A stretch of 64,000 bases of DNA from Thermoleophilaceae bacterium. Lineage in GTDB: Bacteria; Actinomycetota; Thermoleophilia; Solirubrobacterales; Thermoleophilaceae. The stretch covers positions 1 through 64,000 of the forward strand of contig DASUWY010000034.1 of assembly GCA_036378175.1 (NCBI GenBank). Reading direction: 5' to 3'. The position numbers were made by a program, and so were the translations under genes. This document shows positions 15,379 to 22,865 of the stretch, in pieces (the stretch's first letter is position 1; the number at the start of each line of letters is the position of its first letter). The notes beneath the pieces are model-generated. The model searched no databases and was not told the DNA's origin. It saw nothing but the letters and a program-made list of their open reading frames with translations.

Positions 15379-16017
15379 CTACGGCTCCACGAGGCCGCGG
15401 CGGATCGCGTAGCGCACCAGCTCCACGCGGTCGCGCATGCCGAGCTTGGCGAGCACGTTCGCGCGGTGGGACTCCACCGTCTTCTCCGACACGTGCAGCG
15501 CCCCGGCGATCTGCTTGTTCGTGTAGGCCTCGGCGATCAGCTTCACGACGTCGAGCTCGCGCGGCGTGAGCGGGTCCTCGAGCCGATCCTCGCGCCCGCC
15601 CTCGAGCCACTCCTTGATCACCGCCCGCTCAGTCACCGGCGAGACGAACTGCTCGCCCCGGCCCACCGCCTGAATGGCATCGATCAGATCGGTGTCCGCC
15701 GAGCGCTTGAGCACGTAACCCGCCGCGCCCACGTCCACGGCGTCGAAGAAATAACGCTCGTCGTCGTGCATCGAGAGCAGCAGCACGGAGGTCTCCGGCA
15801 CGCGGCTGCGGATCTCGCGCGCGGCCTGGAGCCCCGTCATGCGCGGCATCGACACGTCGAGAATCGCCACGTCCGGCCGCTGCGCCTGCGCCAGCTCAAC
15901 CGCCTGGATGCCGTCCTCTGCCTCGGCCACGACGTGCATGCCGGCCTGGCGGTCGATCAGCATCCGGATGCCGGAGCGCACGATGCCATGGTCGTCTGCG
16001 ATGAGGATGTGGAGCAT
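15379..16017 (-). CDS. NarL/FixJ-type response regulator
   Basis: A 212-residue regulator. The receiver domain (1-120) has ADDH acidic residues, the phosphoacceptor Asp in VAILDVSMPRMTG (about residue 54), a conserved Ser in LLLSMHDDER and Lys in GYVLKRS. The LuxR-type helix-turn-helix (about 147-205) is LTPRELDVVKLIAEAYTNKQIAGALHVSEKTVESHRANV. Its ATG overlaps the stop of the sensor kinase gene (ATGA), so the two form a coupled two-component pair. The regulated genes are not evident. Confidence 0.95.
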   Translation of the reverse strand: MLHILIADDHGIVRSGIRMLIDRQAGMHVVAEAEDGIQAVELAQAQRPDVAILDVSMPRMTGLQAAREIRSRVPETSVLLLSMHDDERYFFDAVDVGAAGYVLKRSADTDLIDAIQAVGRGEQFVSPVTERAVIKEWLEGGREDRLEDPLTPRELDVVKLIAEAYTNKQIAGALHVSEKTVESHRANVLAKLGMRDRVELVRYAIRRGLVEP

Positions 16018-16982
16018 CAGGGCACGTGGAGGGTGACGGTGGTTCCGCGGCCCGCGGACGAGTAGACGCTCAGCTCGCCGCCCACGAGCCGCGCGCGCTC
16101 GGCCATTCCGTTCAGGCCGAGGCCGCTCGGAGGAAGCGTGGTGTCGAAGCCGCAACCGTTGTCGCGCACGCAGAGATCGATGCCGCCGTCGCGACCCGAG
16201 AGATCAACCTCCACGCGGCTGGCGTGCGAATGACGCGCAACGTTCGCGAGCGCCTCTTGGGCCACGCGGTAGAGCACGAGCTGCTGGTCGTCACCGATGG
16301 TGTCGGGCTCGCCCTCGGTGCGCAGGATCGCCTGGATCCCGTGCTGCTCGCCGAAGCGCCTGACCTGGCCCTCGAGCGCCGGCAGCAGGCCGTGGTCGTC
16401 GAGAGCCGTCGGGCGAAGCTGCCGGGCGAGCTGCAGCAGCTCCTCCATCGCCTGGTTCACGAGCCGCTTGAGCTGGGAGAGCTCGCGCTCCACCTCGGGC
16501 GAAGGTGCGTCCTGCATCAGCGCCTGGAGGCGCAGCAGGATCGCGGTGAGCGCCTGGTTCACCTCGTCGTGGAGGTCCCGCGCCACACGCTTGCGCTCCT
16601 CCTCCTGCGCGCGCAGCACGAGGCGGCCGCTGCGCCGCCGCTCGGACTCGATCCGCTCCAGCAGCCTCTTGAACGTGGCCGACAGGCGGTCCACCTCCTC
16701 CATCGCGCCGCTGACCGGCTCCTCGAACGCGACGGCCTGCGCGGGGTCGATGCGCTCGAGCTTGTCGATCAGCTCCTCGAGCGGGGAGAAGCGCCTGCGC
16801 AGCATCATGATGTTCGCGAGCAGCGCGAGCATTATCGCCATCGCGAGCAGCGCGAACTGAACGCGCTCGCCCTGGATGCGCAGGTTGAGATTGGCCGCGG
16901 ACGTGGCGCCGAAAAGCACCGCCGTGACCAGGAAGATGTTGACCAGGATCGTCTGGCCTATGAGGGTTCCGCGATGGCTCAT
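16017..16982 (-). CDS. Sensor histidine kinase, NarX/HisKA_3 class
   Basis: A 321-residue kinase. Two membrane helices (about 6-28 and 39-60) enclose only a very short external loop, so sensing is probably within the membrane or cytoplasmic. A HAMP-like linker (RRRFSPLEELIDKLERID) and coiled coil follow. The dimerisation/phosphoacceptor motif is EEERKRVARDLHDEVNQALTAI, and the ATPase domain has the N-box EALANVARHSHASRV, DNGCGFD and GLGLNGMAERARLVGG. ATG at 16982 is chosen because longer forms add a basic non-family segment. A perfect palindrome (16991-17006) lies just upstream. Confidence 0.93.
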   Translation of the reverse strand: MSHRGTLIGQTILVNIFLVTAVLFGATSAANLNLRIQGERVQFALLAMAIMLALLANIMMLRRRFSPLEELIDKLERIDPAQAVAFEEPVSGAMEEVDRLSATFKRLLERIESERRRSGRLVLRAQEEERKRVARDLHDEVNQALTAILLRLQALMQDAPSPEVERELSQLKRLVNQAMEELLQLARQLRPTALDDHGLLPALEGQVRRFGEQHGIQAILRTEGEPDTIGDDQQLVLYRVAQEALANVARHSHASRVEVDLSGRDGGIDLCVRDNGCGFDTTLPPSGLGLNGMAERARLVGGELSVYSSAGRGTTVTLHVP

Positions 16983-16990
16983 CCGAAAAA

Positions 16991-17006
16991 TGGGGTCAAG
17001 ACCCCA
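16991..17006. promoter_or_regulatory. Palindrome TGGGGTC-AA-GACCCCA upstream of the sensor kinase
   Basis: A perfect inverted repeat with 7-base arms and a 2-base centre, starting 9 bases upstream of the kinase ATG on the minus strand. It is flanked by copies of ATCCGAAAA at 16981-16989 and about 17026-17034. It could be an operator for autoregulation or a small REP-like element; similar GGGGTC palindromes are common in bacterial genomes. Confidence 0.6.
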
Positions 17007-17102
17007 TATCGGCAGAAAGGGCCTGATCCGAAAACCTGGAGTAGAGAGATTCGGGCGGAAGCGGAACGCGCCGCCCTCCTCCTCACATGGGTTTGGGTCC
17101 GA

Positions 17103-17135
17103 GAGGGGCGTCACGGGGGTGGCGCCCCTCTTTTT
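17103..17135 (+). terminator. Rho-independent terminator upstream of the FHA gene
   Basis: On the plus strand a 12-base stem (GAGGGGCGTCAC, 17103-17114, with GTGGCGCCCCTC, 17119-17130; one T-G pair) closes a GGGG loop. TTTTT follows at 17131-17135. A weaker stem (GGGCGG 17053-17058 with CCGCCC 17071-17076) precedes it. There is no plus-strand gene upstream to terminate, so it either insulates the FHA gene from divergent noise or acts as an attenuator in its leader. Confidence 0.75.
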
Positions 17136-17236
17136 CAGAACTGCGGAGTTGCGGAGCTGCAGAATTGCTGGAGAATTCTCCTGTGGAGCTCTGCCCCTCC
17201 ACTCCGCTTCCTGGGAGCTCGCCGCTCGAGCGGTCG

Positions 17237-17629
17237 GTGGGCTGGGTGTCGCGCTGGATGGAGCGGATCGAGCGCGCCTGGTGGGAGCCGCGCATTCCGC
17301 TACTTGCGCTTCCCGCGGACGCGAGGGTCGTGCTGCTTGGGCGCTCGCCGGAGTGTGACTGCGTGCTGAGCGACGAAACGGTGTCGCGGCAGCACGCCGC
17401 GCTTCGCCAGGAGGGCGGGTCCTGGTTCCTCCGCGACCTTAGATCCACCAACGGCACGCGCGTGAACGGAACCCGGGTGCTCGATGAGGTGGAGGTGCGG
17501 CCGGGGGACCGGGTGGCCTTCGGCGCGCTGGCCTACCGGCTCGGCTCCCCGCGGGGCTACGTGGCCTTGCGGCGGCGATCTTCGAGCGACGCGACCTCCG
17601 CCGGGGCGGACTCCGCCCCAAGCTCGTAG
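17237..17629 (+). CDS. FHA-domain protein
   Basis: A protein of about 130 residues consisting mainly of a forkhead-associated domain, which binds phosphothreonine. Key residues are visible: LLGRSPECDCVLSDETVSRQHAALR (G-R and S-x-x-H) and LRDLRSTNGTRVNGTRV (N-G), followed by GDRVAFGALAYRL. A short Trp-rich helix (WVSRWMERIERAWWE) precedes the domain. The start is uncertain: GTG 17237 or ATG 17258 exclude the terminator hairpin, whereas an in-frame ATG at 17087 would place the hairpin inside the gene. The 3' end overlaps the convergent hemA by 73 bases. Confidence 0.8.
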   Translation: MGWVSRWMERIERAWWEPRIPLLALPADARVVLLGRSPECDCVLSDETVSRQHAALRQEGGSWFLRDLRSTNGTRVNGTRVLDEVEVRPGDRVAFGALAYRLGSPRGYVALRRRSSSDATSAGADSAPSS

Positions 17630-18909
17630 TCGGGCGCGTCAGGCTCGAGACCGAAGAGCTCACGGAGGGCCTGCAGGTGCACGTAGGAGCCACCGCGCTC
17701 CGCGGCGCCCTTCATGCGCAGCGTGGGCTCGTGCAGCATCCGGCCGATCACGGTGCGGGCGAGCAGCTCCACGCGCTCGCGGTCCGCCTCGCTGAGCGAC
17801 TCCCAGCGCGACTCGTTCTCGCGGAGCACCCGCTGCACGATCTCCTCGCCGCGCTCGCGCAGCGCGGCGATGGTCGGCACGACGTCGAGGCTCGCGAGCC
17901 AGTCGCTGAACCGCTCCACCTCCTGATCGATGATCCCGCGGACGTGCACCACCTCCGCCTCGCGGGCGCCGAGGTTGCGGGCAACCTCGCGCTGGAGGTC
18001 GTCCATGTCGATCAGCGTGATTCCCGGGAGGTCGCGCACGCTCGGGTCGATGTCGCGAGGCACCGCGATGTCGATGAGGAGGAGCGGCCGCCCCGCGCGG
18101 CTCTCCATCACGAGCTCGAGCTCCTCGCGCCCGACGATCTGGTGCGGCGACGCCGTGGAGCTCACCACGATGTCCGCGGCCTGCAGCTCGCGCGGCAGGT
18201 CGTCGAAGCGCACGGCCTCACCGCCGAACCGCTGCGCCAGTCCGATCGCGCGGTCGTAGCGCCGGTTGGCCACGAACACGGTCTCAACCCCGCGCTCGCG
18301 CATGGCCCTCGCCGCGAGCTCGCCGTTCTCGCCCGCGCCGATCACGAGCACGCGCCGTGACGCCAGCTCGCCGAGCACTCCGCGCGCCAGCTCCACGGCC
18401 ACCGAGGAAACCGAGACGCGCGCGCGCCCGATCGCCGTCTCCGTGCGCGCGCGCTTGCCGGTGGCGAGCGCGTCGCGGAACAGCCGGTTGGTGATCGGGC
18501 CGGTGGCGCCCTCCACGAGCGCGAGCTCGTACGCGCGCTTCACCTGCCCCTGGATCTCGGCCTCGCCCACGATCATCGACTCGAGCCCCGCGGCCACGCC
18601 GAAGAGATGGCTCGCCGCCTCCATCCCCCGGGGCGAGTACAGGGAGCCGAGCAGCTCGGTGGGCGGTATCCCGGACTGGCGCGAGAGGCTCGCGAGGGCG
18701 GCCGTCTCCGCCTCCACCGGATCGCTCGCCACGAGGTAGATCTCCGTGCGGTTGCAGGTGGAGATCGCCACCGCCTCGTGGATCTCGGGATGGGCAACGA
18801 GGTCGCGCAGCACCCCGGCGGCGCGCCCCTCCGGCAGCGCGAGCCGTTCGCGCAAGGGGAGCGGAGCGGTCTTGTGCGAGATGCCGAGAGCGAGCAGGCG
18901 CGAGCTCAT
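17557..18909 (-). CDS. hemA: Glutamyl-tRNA reductase
   Basis: First enzyme of the C5 tetrapyrrole pathway: reduces glutamyl-tRNA to glutamate-1-semialdehyde. The protein has 450 residues. The catalytic cysteine is in STCNRTEIY (C52). Other marks are FGVAAGLESMIVGEAEIQGQVK, ARVSVSSVAVELA, the NADPH site VLVIGAGENGELAARA, VFVANRRYDRA, IDIAVPRDIDPSVR and a C-terminal dimerisation helix set. A C-terminal extension (ELGAESAPAEVASLEDRRRKAT) is disordered. The ATG overlaps the ccmD stop (ATGA), placing haem-precursor synthesis at the end of the cytochrome c maturation operon. Confidence 0.97.
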   Translation of the reverse strand: MSSRLLALGISHKTAPLPLRERLALPEGRAAGVLRDLVAHPEIHEAVAISTCNRTEIYLVASDPVEAETAALASLSRQSGIPPTELLGSLYSPRGMEAASHLFGVAAGLESMIVGEAEIQGQVKRAYELALVEGATGPITNRLFRDALATGKRARTETAIGRARVSVSSVAVELARGVLGELASRRVLVIGAGENGELAARAMRERGVETVFVANRRYDRAIGLAQRFGGEAVRFDDLPRELQAADIVVSSTASPHQIVGREELELVMESRAGRPLLLIDIAVPRDIDPSVRDLPGITLIDMDDLQREVARNLGAREAEVVHVRGIIDQEVERFSDWLASLDVVPTIAALRERGEEIVQRVLRENESRWESLSEADRERVELLARTVIGRMLHEPTLRMKGAAERGGSYVHLQALRELFGLEPDAPDYELGAESAPAEVASLEDRRRKAT

Positions 18910-19070
18910 TGCGGGCGCTTGTCCGCCGCGTCGTTGAGCTGCTCGAGCTCGCGCTCGATGCGCTGGAGCTTCGCCGCCATGATCGCCACGTAGACGATCA
19001 CGAGGGTGAAGACCACGAGGTATGCGGCGGCCACGTACTTGCCGGCTTCGCCAAGTGGAAGAGCGGGCAT
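18906..19070 (-). CDS. ccmD: CcmD-like small membrane protein
   Basis: A 54-residue protein with one membrane helix (YVAAAYLVVFTLVIVYVAIMAAKLQRIERELEQL) followed by a charged helix, the classic CcmD form. CcmD helps release haem-loaded CcmE from the CcmABC complex. It starts in a TGATG junction with ccmC and ends in an ATGA junction with hemA. Too short to be sure by sequence alone, but position makes it secure. Confidence 0.82.
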   Translation of the reverse strand: MPALPLGEAGKYVAAAYLVVFTLVIVYVAIMAAKLQRIERELEQLNDAADKRPQ

Positions 19071-19828
19071 CAGCTCTCCCTCGGCCCGGCGGGAACGGTT
19101 CCGACGGGCGGCGCCGGCGCGCCGGCCGCCACGCGCGGCTCGTCGAGCGCGCCCTCGAGGCGAACTCGCAGCCGCTTGAGCTGCATCGACGCATTCTTCG
19201 CCGTGAGCTCGAGCTTCCAGAGCGTGACCCACAGGAGCGCGAACGCGAGCAGCGACACCAGGAAGGTGAGGCGCATCGAGCCCGGCATGTTCCCGCCCGT
19301 GGTGGAGAGCACGCGCGGGTGGCTGAAGGCCTGCGCCAGCCGCACGGCCACGAAGTTGAGTGGCACGAAGGCGCCGGCGATGATCGAGAACACCGCCGCG
19401 TAGCGCGCCTGGCGCTCCGGATCCTCGATCGAGAAACGAAGCGGCTGGTAGCAGCAGTAGAGCAGGAAGATGATCAGGAACGAGACGAGGGTCGGCTCGT
19501 CCCACACCCACCAGTGGCCCCATGACGCCTTCGCCCAGATCGCGCCCGTGATCAGCACCGCCACGGCGAGCACGATCGACAGGTGGATGGCCACGTAGGA
19601 GCGCATGTCCCAGCTGCGATCGCCGCTGCGCAGGTACCTGATGCCCATCACGCCGCCCGCCATGAAGCCGAAGAGCGCGACGATCGCGAGCGGCACGTGG
19701 ACATAGAAGATCTTCTGGATGAAGCCCTGATCCGCGTCGAGCGGGGCGTAGAAGAAGACGAGTCCTAGAGCCGTGCCCAGTGCGGCGGCTGTGGCTATTG
19801 AGAGGGGTCTAAGTCCCTTGCCGTACAA
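19070..19828 (-). CDS. ccmC: Haem-handling protein CcmC
   Basis: A 252-residue membrane protein with six helices and the tryptophan-rich WWD motif WGHWWVWDEPTL, which presents haem for transfer to CcmE. Conserved histidines appear in KIFYVHVP and in AFSHPRVL. It has an unusual soluble tail of about 45 residues (ELTAKNASMQLKRLR to GPRES) after the last helix. TTG at 19828 is the start that lies 4 bases from the ccmB stop. Its neighbours ccmB, ccmA and ccmD show this is System I rather than the related CcsA of System II. Confidence 0.92.
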   Translation of the reverse strand: MYGKGLRPLSIATAAALGTALGLVFFYAPLDADQGFIQKIFYVHVPLAIVALFGFMAGGVMGIRYLRSGDRSWDMRSYVAIHLSIVLAVAVLITGAIWAKASWGHWWVWDEPTLVSFLIIFLLYCCYQPLRFSIEDPERQARYAAVFSIIAGAFVPLNFVAVRLAQAFSHPRVLSTTGGNMPGSMRLTFLVSLLAFALLWVTLWKLELTAKNASMQLKRLRVRLEGALDEPRVAAGAPAPPVGTVPAGPRES

Positions 19829-19831
19829 GGG

Positions 19832-20506
19832 TCAGTCCTCCAGAAGGAAGTCGAAAACCGCGATTGCAACCAGCAGAAAGACCATATCGTAGAGCCCGAG
19901 GAGCCCCAGCCATTTACCCAGCTCGTGGGCGGCTTGGTTCCCGCTGAAGAGCGGCTCCGTGGCCTGGGCCCCCGCGATCGTCACGGGCACGAGCAGCGGC
20001 AGGAGCAGCAGCGGCACGATCAGGTCACGCGCACGGGTCTCCACCGCCAGCGCGGATACGAGCGCGCCCACGGACGCCAGGCCGATGTCCGCCAGGAGCA
20101 GCAGGAGGATGAGGATCGGCAGCGGCTTGAACAGGTCGGGCCCGAGCAGCAGGATCCCGAACGCCGGCACGGCCACCACCTCGAGCAGCACCAGGTAGAG
20201 GAAGAGCGCGCTCGCCTTCGCGAGGAACACCGACGTGCGGTCGATCGGCGCGAGCAGCAGGCCGTCGATTCCGCCCTGCTCGCGCTCTGTCACGAACAGG
20301 CGGTTCACGCCGAGCACGGTGGCGAGGATGAGCGTGACCCAGAGCACGCCGGCCGCGAGGTCGCCCTCGAGCGCGTTGCGCTGCAGGCCGAAGTGGAACA
20401 GCACGAACACTGTGACGCTGAAGAGCGCCATCGCCGGCACGGACTCCTTCGTGCGCAGCTCGATCTGCAGGTCCTTGCGGAGGATCGCCCAGGCGGTGCC
20501 GATCAT
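19832..20506 (-). CDS. ccmB: Haem exporter/cytochrome c maturation membrane subunit CcmB
   Basis: A 224-residue polytopic protein with six helices. The N-terminus (AILRKDLQIELRTKESVPAMALFSVTVFVLF) and FVTEREQGGIDGLLLAPIDR match CcmB. It forms the membrane part of the CcmAB ATPase that releases haem-CcmE from CcmC. The ATG overlaps the ccmA stop (ATGA). Confidence 0.94.
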   Translation of the reverse strand: MIGTAWAILRKDLQIELRTKESVPAMALFSVTVFVLFHFGLQRNALEGDLAAGVLWVTLILATVLGVNRLFVTEREQGGIDGLLLAPIDRTSVFLAKASALFLYLVLLEVVAVPAFGILLLGPDLFKPLPILILLLLLADIGLASVGALVSALAVETRARDLIVPLLLLPLLVPVTIAGAQATEPLFSGNQAAHELGKWLGLLGLYDMVFLLVAIAVFDFLLED

Positions 20507-21180
20507 TCGTACAGGCTCCGCAAATCGGCGGGGTTCGGGCGGCCGAGATACAGCTGCCGGCCCGCGCGGAGGCCGAGCGCCAGGTCACACTCCGCCGCGC
20601 CGGACTCCAGGTCGTGCGACACCAGCACGCGCGTCCGACCCGAGGGCTTGCCGATCAGCGGATCGAGCAGCTCGCGTGCCGCCGGATCGAGTCCGGAGTA
20701 CGGCTCGTCCAACAGGAGCAGCGGCGGGTCGTGGAGCAGAGCGCGTGCGGCGGAGAGCCTCTGGACCATGCCGCGCGACAGCTCTCGCACAGGATCGTGC
20801 GCGCGCCGCTGCATGCCCACGGCGGCGATCAACTCGTCGGCGCGCTGCTCCGGAACTCGGTGCAGGCGCGCGTGGAAGAGGAGGTTCTCCCGCCCGCTCA
20901 GCTCGCGGTAGAGAAGCGGATCGTGCCCCACGTAGCCCACCCTGCCGCGCACCTTCCACGCCTCGTCCGGCAGCGCTCCATCGAGCACGCGGACGGTCCC
21001 GCCGTGGGGGCGCAGCAACGTGGCGAGGATGCGGAGCAGCGTGCTCTTGCCCGCGCCGTTCGCGCCGAAGAGGCCGAGCGTCTGACCCGGCTGCAACGCG
21101 AACGACACGCCGGTCAGCGCCGTCCGCTCCCCGTAACGCCGCTCGAGTCCTTCCGCCTCGAGAAGCGGCGCGTCAGGCAC
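20503..21180 (-). CDS. ccmA: Cytochrome c maturation ATPase CcmA
   Basis: A 225-residue ABC ATPase. Walker A is GANGAGKSTLL; the ABC signature is degenerate (LSRGMVQRLSAARALL) as is usual for CcmA. Walker B is LLLLDEPYSGLD and the switch His is in LVSHDLE. GTG at 21180 overlaps the moaB-like gene end by 8 bases. Together with ccmB, ccmC and ccmD it makes the haem-release module of System I; ccmE, ccmF and ccmH are not in the window. Confidence 0.93.
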   Translation of the reverse strand: MPDAPLLEAEGLERRYGERTALTGVSFALQPGQTLGLFGANGAGKSTLLRILATLLRPHGGTVRVLDGALPDEAWKVRGRVGYVGHDPLLYRELSGRENLLFHARLHRVPEQRADELIAAVGMQRRAHDPVRELSRGMVQRLSAARALLHDPPLLLLDEPYSGLDPAARELLDPLIGKPSGRTRVLVSHDLESGAAECDLALGLRAGRQLYLGRPNPADLRSLYE

Positions 21181-21634
21181 GCTCGAGGGTCTCGCCCGCG
21201 TGCTTGAGCGTGGGCTCGACGACGGGCCAGGACTGGCGGACCGCCTTGGGCGACCCTGGGAAGTTCACGATCAGCGTCCGCCCCCGCACGCCGGACACGC
21301 CGCGAGTGAGGATGCCGAGCGGAGTGTGGTTGCGCGACTCCACCCGGATCGCCTCGGCGAATCCGGGCGCCTCGCGGTCGATCACGTCGAGCGTGGCCTC
21401 CGGCGTCACGTCGTCGTGCGTGAGCCCGGTGCCGCCGGTGGTGAAGATGAAGCGCACGTGCTCGTTGTCCGCCAGACGCTTGAGCGCGGCCACGATCGCG
21501 GCGCGGTCGTCGGACACCGCGTCGTAGATCGTCTCGAGGCCGGCCTCCTCGCAGAAGTCGACCAGCGCGTTCCCGGACTCGTCGTCCTCGCGCCGCGTTC
21601 TCGAGCTCGAGATGGTGAGCACAGCCGCTCGCAT
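21173..21634 (-). CDS. Molybdopterin adenylyltransferase-like protein (MoaB/MogA)
   Basis: A 153-residue protein. The TTGGTGLTHDDVTPEAT motif binds molybdopterin and the NFPGSPKAVR segment closes the active site. It adenylylates molybdopterin before metal insertion, acting with MoaC (22393-22824) in cofactor synthesis. MoaB and MogA cannot be separated by eye, so no symbol is given. The ATG at 21634 is 12 bases after the methyltransferase stop. Confidence 0.92.
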   Translation of the reverse strand: MRAAVLTISSSRTRREDDESGNALVDFCEEAGLETIYDAVSDDRAAIVAALKRLADNEHVRFIFTTGGTGLTHDDVTPEATLDVIDREAPGFAEAIRVESRNHTPLGILTRGVSGVRGRTLIVNFPGSPKAVRQSWPVVEPTLKHAGETLERA

Positions 21635-21646
21635 CGGCCGATCAGC

Positions 21647-22396
21647 CTACGGGGATTTCCGCGTCCAATACAGCTCGGTGACGTACGGGATCTGCACGAT
21701 CTCGGTCTTCGGCAGCTGCTCGGCCACTCGCTCGAGCAACACCTCGCGCTCGTCGTGGGGCATCACCGACACGAAGCTTCGCGAGGCGAACACATCCAGC
21801 GCGTCAGCCCGTGGAAGCTCCTGGCTGTGCCTGAACGTTTCGAGCCGCAGCGGCTCAAACGGCGATCCGTCGGACTCGAACGGCCTGCGCCAGTCCCCGC
21901 TCGCGTGGCTGGGGATGTTCCCGCGCGCGTCCCGCAGCAGCTCGCTCACCATCGCCATCCACTCCACGCTCTCGTCACGCACGTTCCAGATCGCGGCAAG
22001 CCCGCCGGCGGGACGCAACACGCGCGCGACCTCCCCGATCGCCGCATCCGCGTCGAACCAGTGGAACGCCTGAGCCACGGTCACGAGATCGATCGACTGG
22101 TCCTGCACCGGGATGCGCTCGGCGGTCCCCTCCATCACGGTCGCCTCAGGCAGCCGCTGTTGGAGCATCTGTCGCATGGCGAACAGCGGCTCCACGGCGG
22201 TCACGCGCGCGCCCGCGGCCACCAGCGCCCGGGTGAGCTTGCCGGTGCCGGCCGCCAGGTCGAGCACGTCACTGTCGAGACTCAGGCCGAGCTCGTGCAG
22301 GAAGTCGATCGCGTCGGGCGGGTACTCCGGCCGGGCGCGCTCGTAGATCGCGGCGTCCTCGCCCCAAGCCTTGCTCGCCGCCTCGTGGACGTTCAC
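21647..22396 (-). CDS. Class I SAM-dependent methyltransferase
   Basis: A 249-residue protein of the Methyltransf_11 type. Motif I is [27 protein letters not shown]; motif II is [13 protein letters not shown] and motif [16 protein letters not shown]. The N-terminal [26 protein letters not shown] and the AFHWFD signature are shared with a widespread actinobacterial and fungal family of unknown substrate. GTG at 22396 overlaps the moaC stop (GTGA). Its place between moaC and moaB hints at a cofactor-related role, but small-molecule specificity is not readable. Confidence 0.88.
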   Translation of the reverse strand: MNVHEAASKAWGEDAAIYERARPEYPPDAIDFLHELGLSLDSDVLDLAAGTGKLTRALVAAGARVTAVEPLFAMRQMLQQRLPEATVMEGTAERIPVQDQSIDLVTVAQAFHWFDADAAIGEVARVLRPAGGLAAIWNVRDESVEWMAMVSELLRDARGNIPSHASGDWRRPFESDGSPFEPLRLETFRHSQELPRADALDVFASRSFVSVMPHDEREVLLERVAEQLPKTEIVQIPYVTELYWTRKSP

Positions 22397-22824
22397 TCGC
22401 GCCTCCAATCGTGCCTGCCGCCCGTCTTCTCCACGAGGCTCACCTCCGCGATCCGCACGCCCCGCTCGATGCCCTTCACCATGTCGTAGACGGTGAGCGC
22501 CGCCACCGAGCAAGCGGTGAGCGCCTCCATCTCCACGCCGGTCTGGCCGCTCGTGCGCGCCTCCGTGCGGATCGTGACCGTTCCGGCCTGCGCATCCACC
22601 TCGATCGCCACGTCCACGAACGAGAGCGGCAGCGGGTGGCAGAGCGGGATCAGCTCGGCGGTGCGCTTGGCTGCCTGGATGCCCGCGATCCGCGCGGTGG
22701 AGATCACGTCGCCCTTCGGCGCGTTGCCGGCGGCCACCGCGGCGGCGGTCTCCGGCGCCATCCGCACGATTCCCTCCGCGAGCGCGCGCCTGTCCGTCAT
22801 AGCCTTCGCGCCCACGTCGACCAT
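22393..22824 (-). CDS. moaC: Cyclic pyranopterin monophosphate synthase
   Basis: Second enzyme of molybdenum cofactor synthesis. From ATG 22824 the protein is 143 residues, with [19 protein letters not shown], the conserved [35 protein letters not shown] and the lysine in [14 protein letters not shown]. The family normally has about 15 more N-terminal residues, and they are present in frame upstream ([13 protein letters not shown]) but without an ATG/GTG/TTG. The only junction-like codon is an ATA at 22869 overlapping the previous stop (ATAG). The coordinates given are the conservative ones. Confidence 0.93.
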   Translation of the reverse strand: MVDVGAKAMTDRRALAEGIVRMAPETAAAVAAGNAPKGDVISTARIAGIQAAKRTAELIPLCHPLPLSFVDVAIEVDAQAGTVTIRTEARTSGQTGVEMEALTACSVAALTVYDMVKGIERGVRIAEVSLVEKTGGRHDWRRE

Positions 22825-22865
22825 GCGGGCGTTGCCCTCGTCGTCGAGATGGGAGAGCTGCTCGG

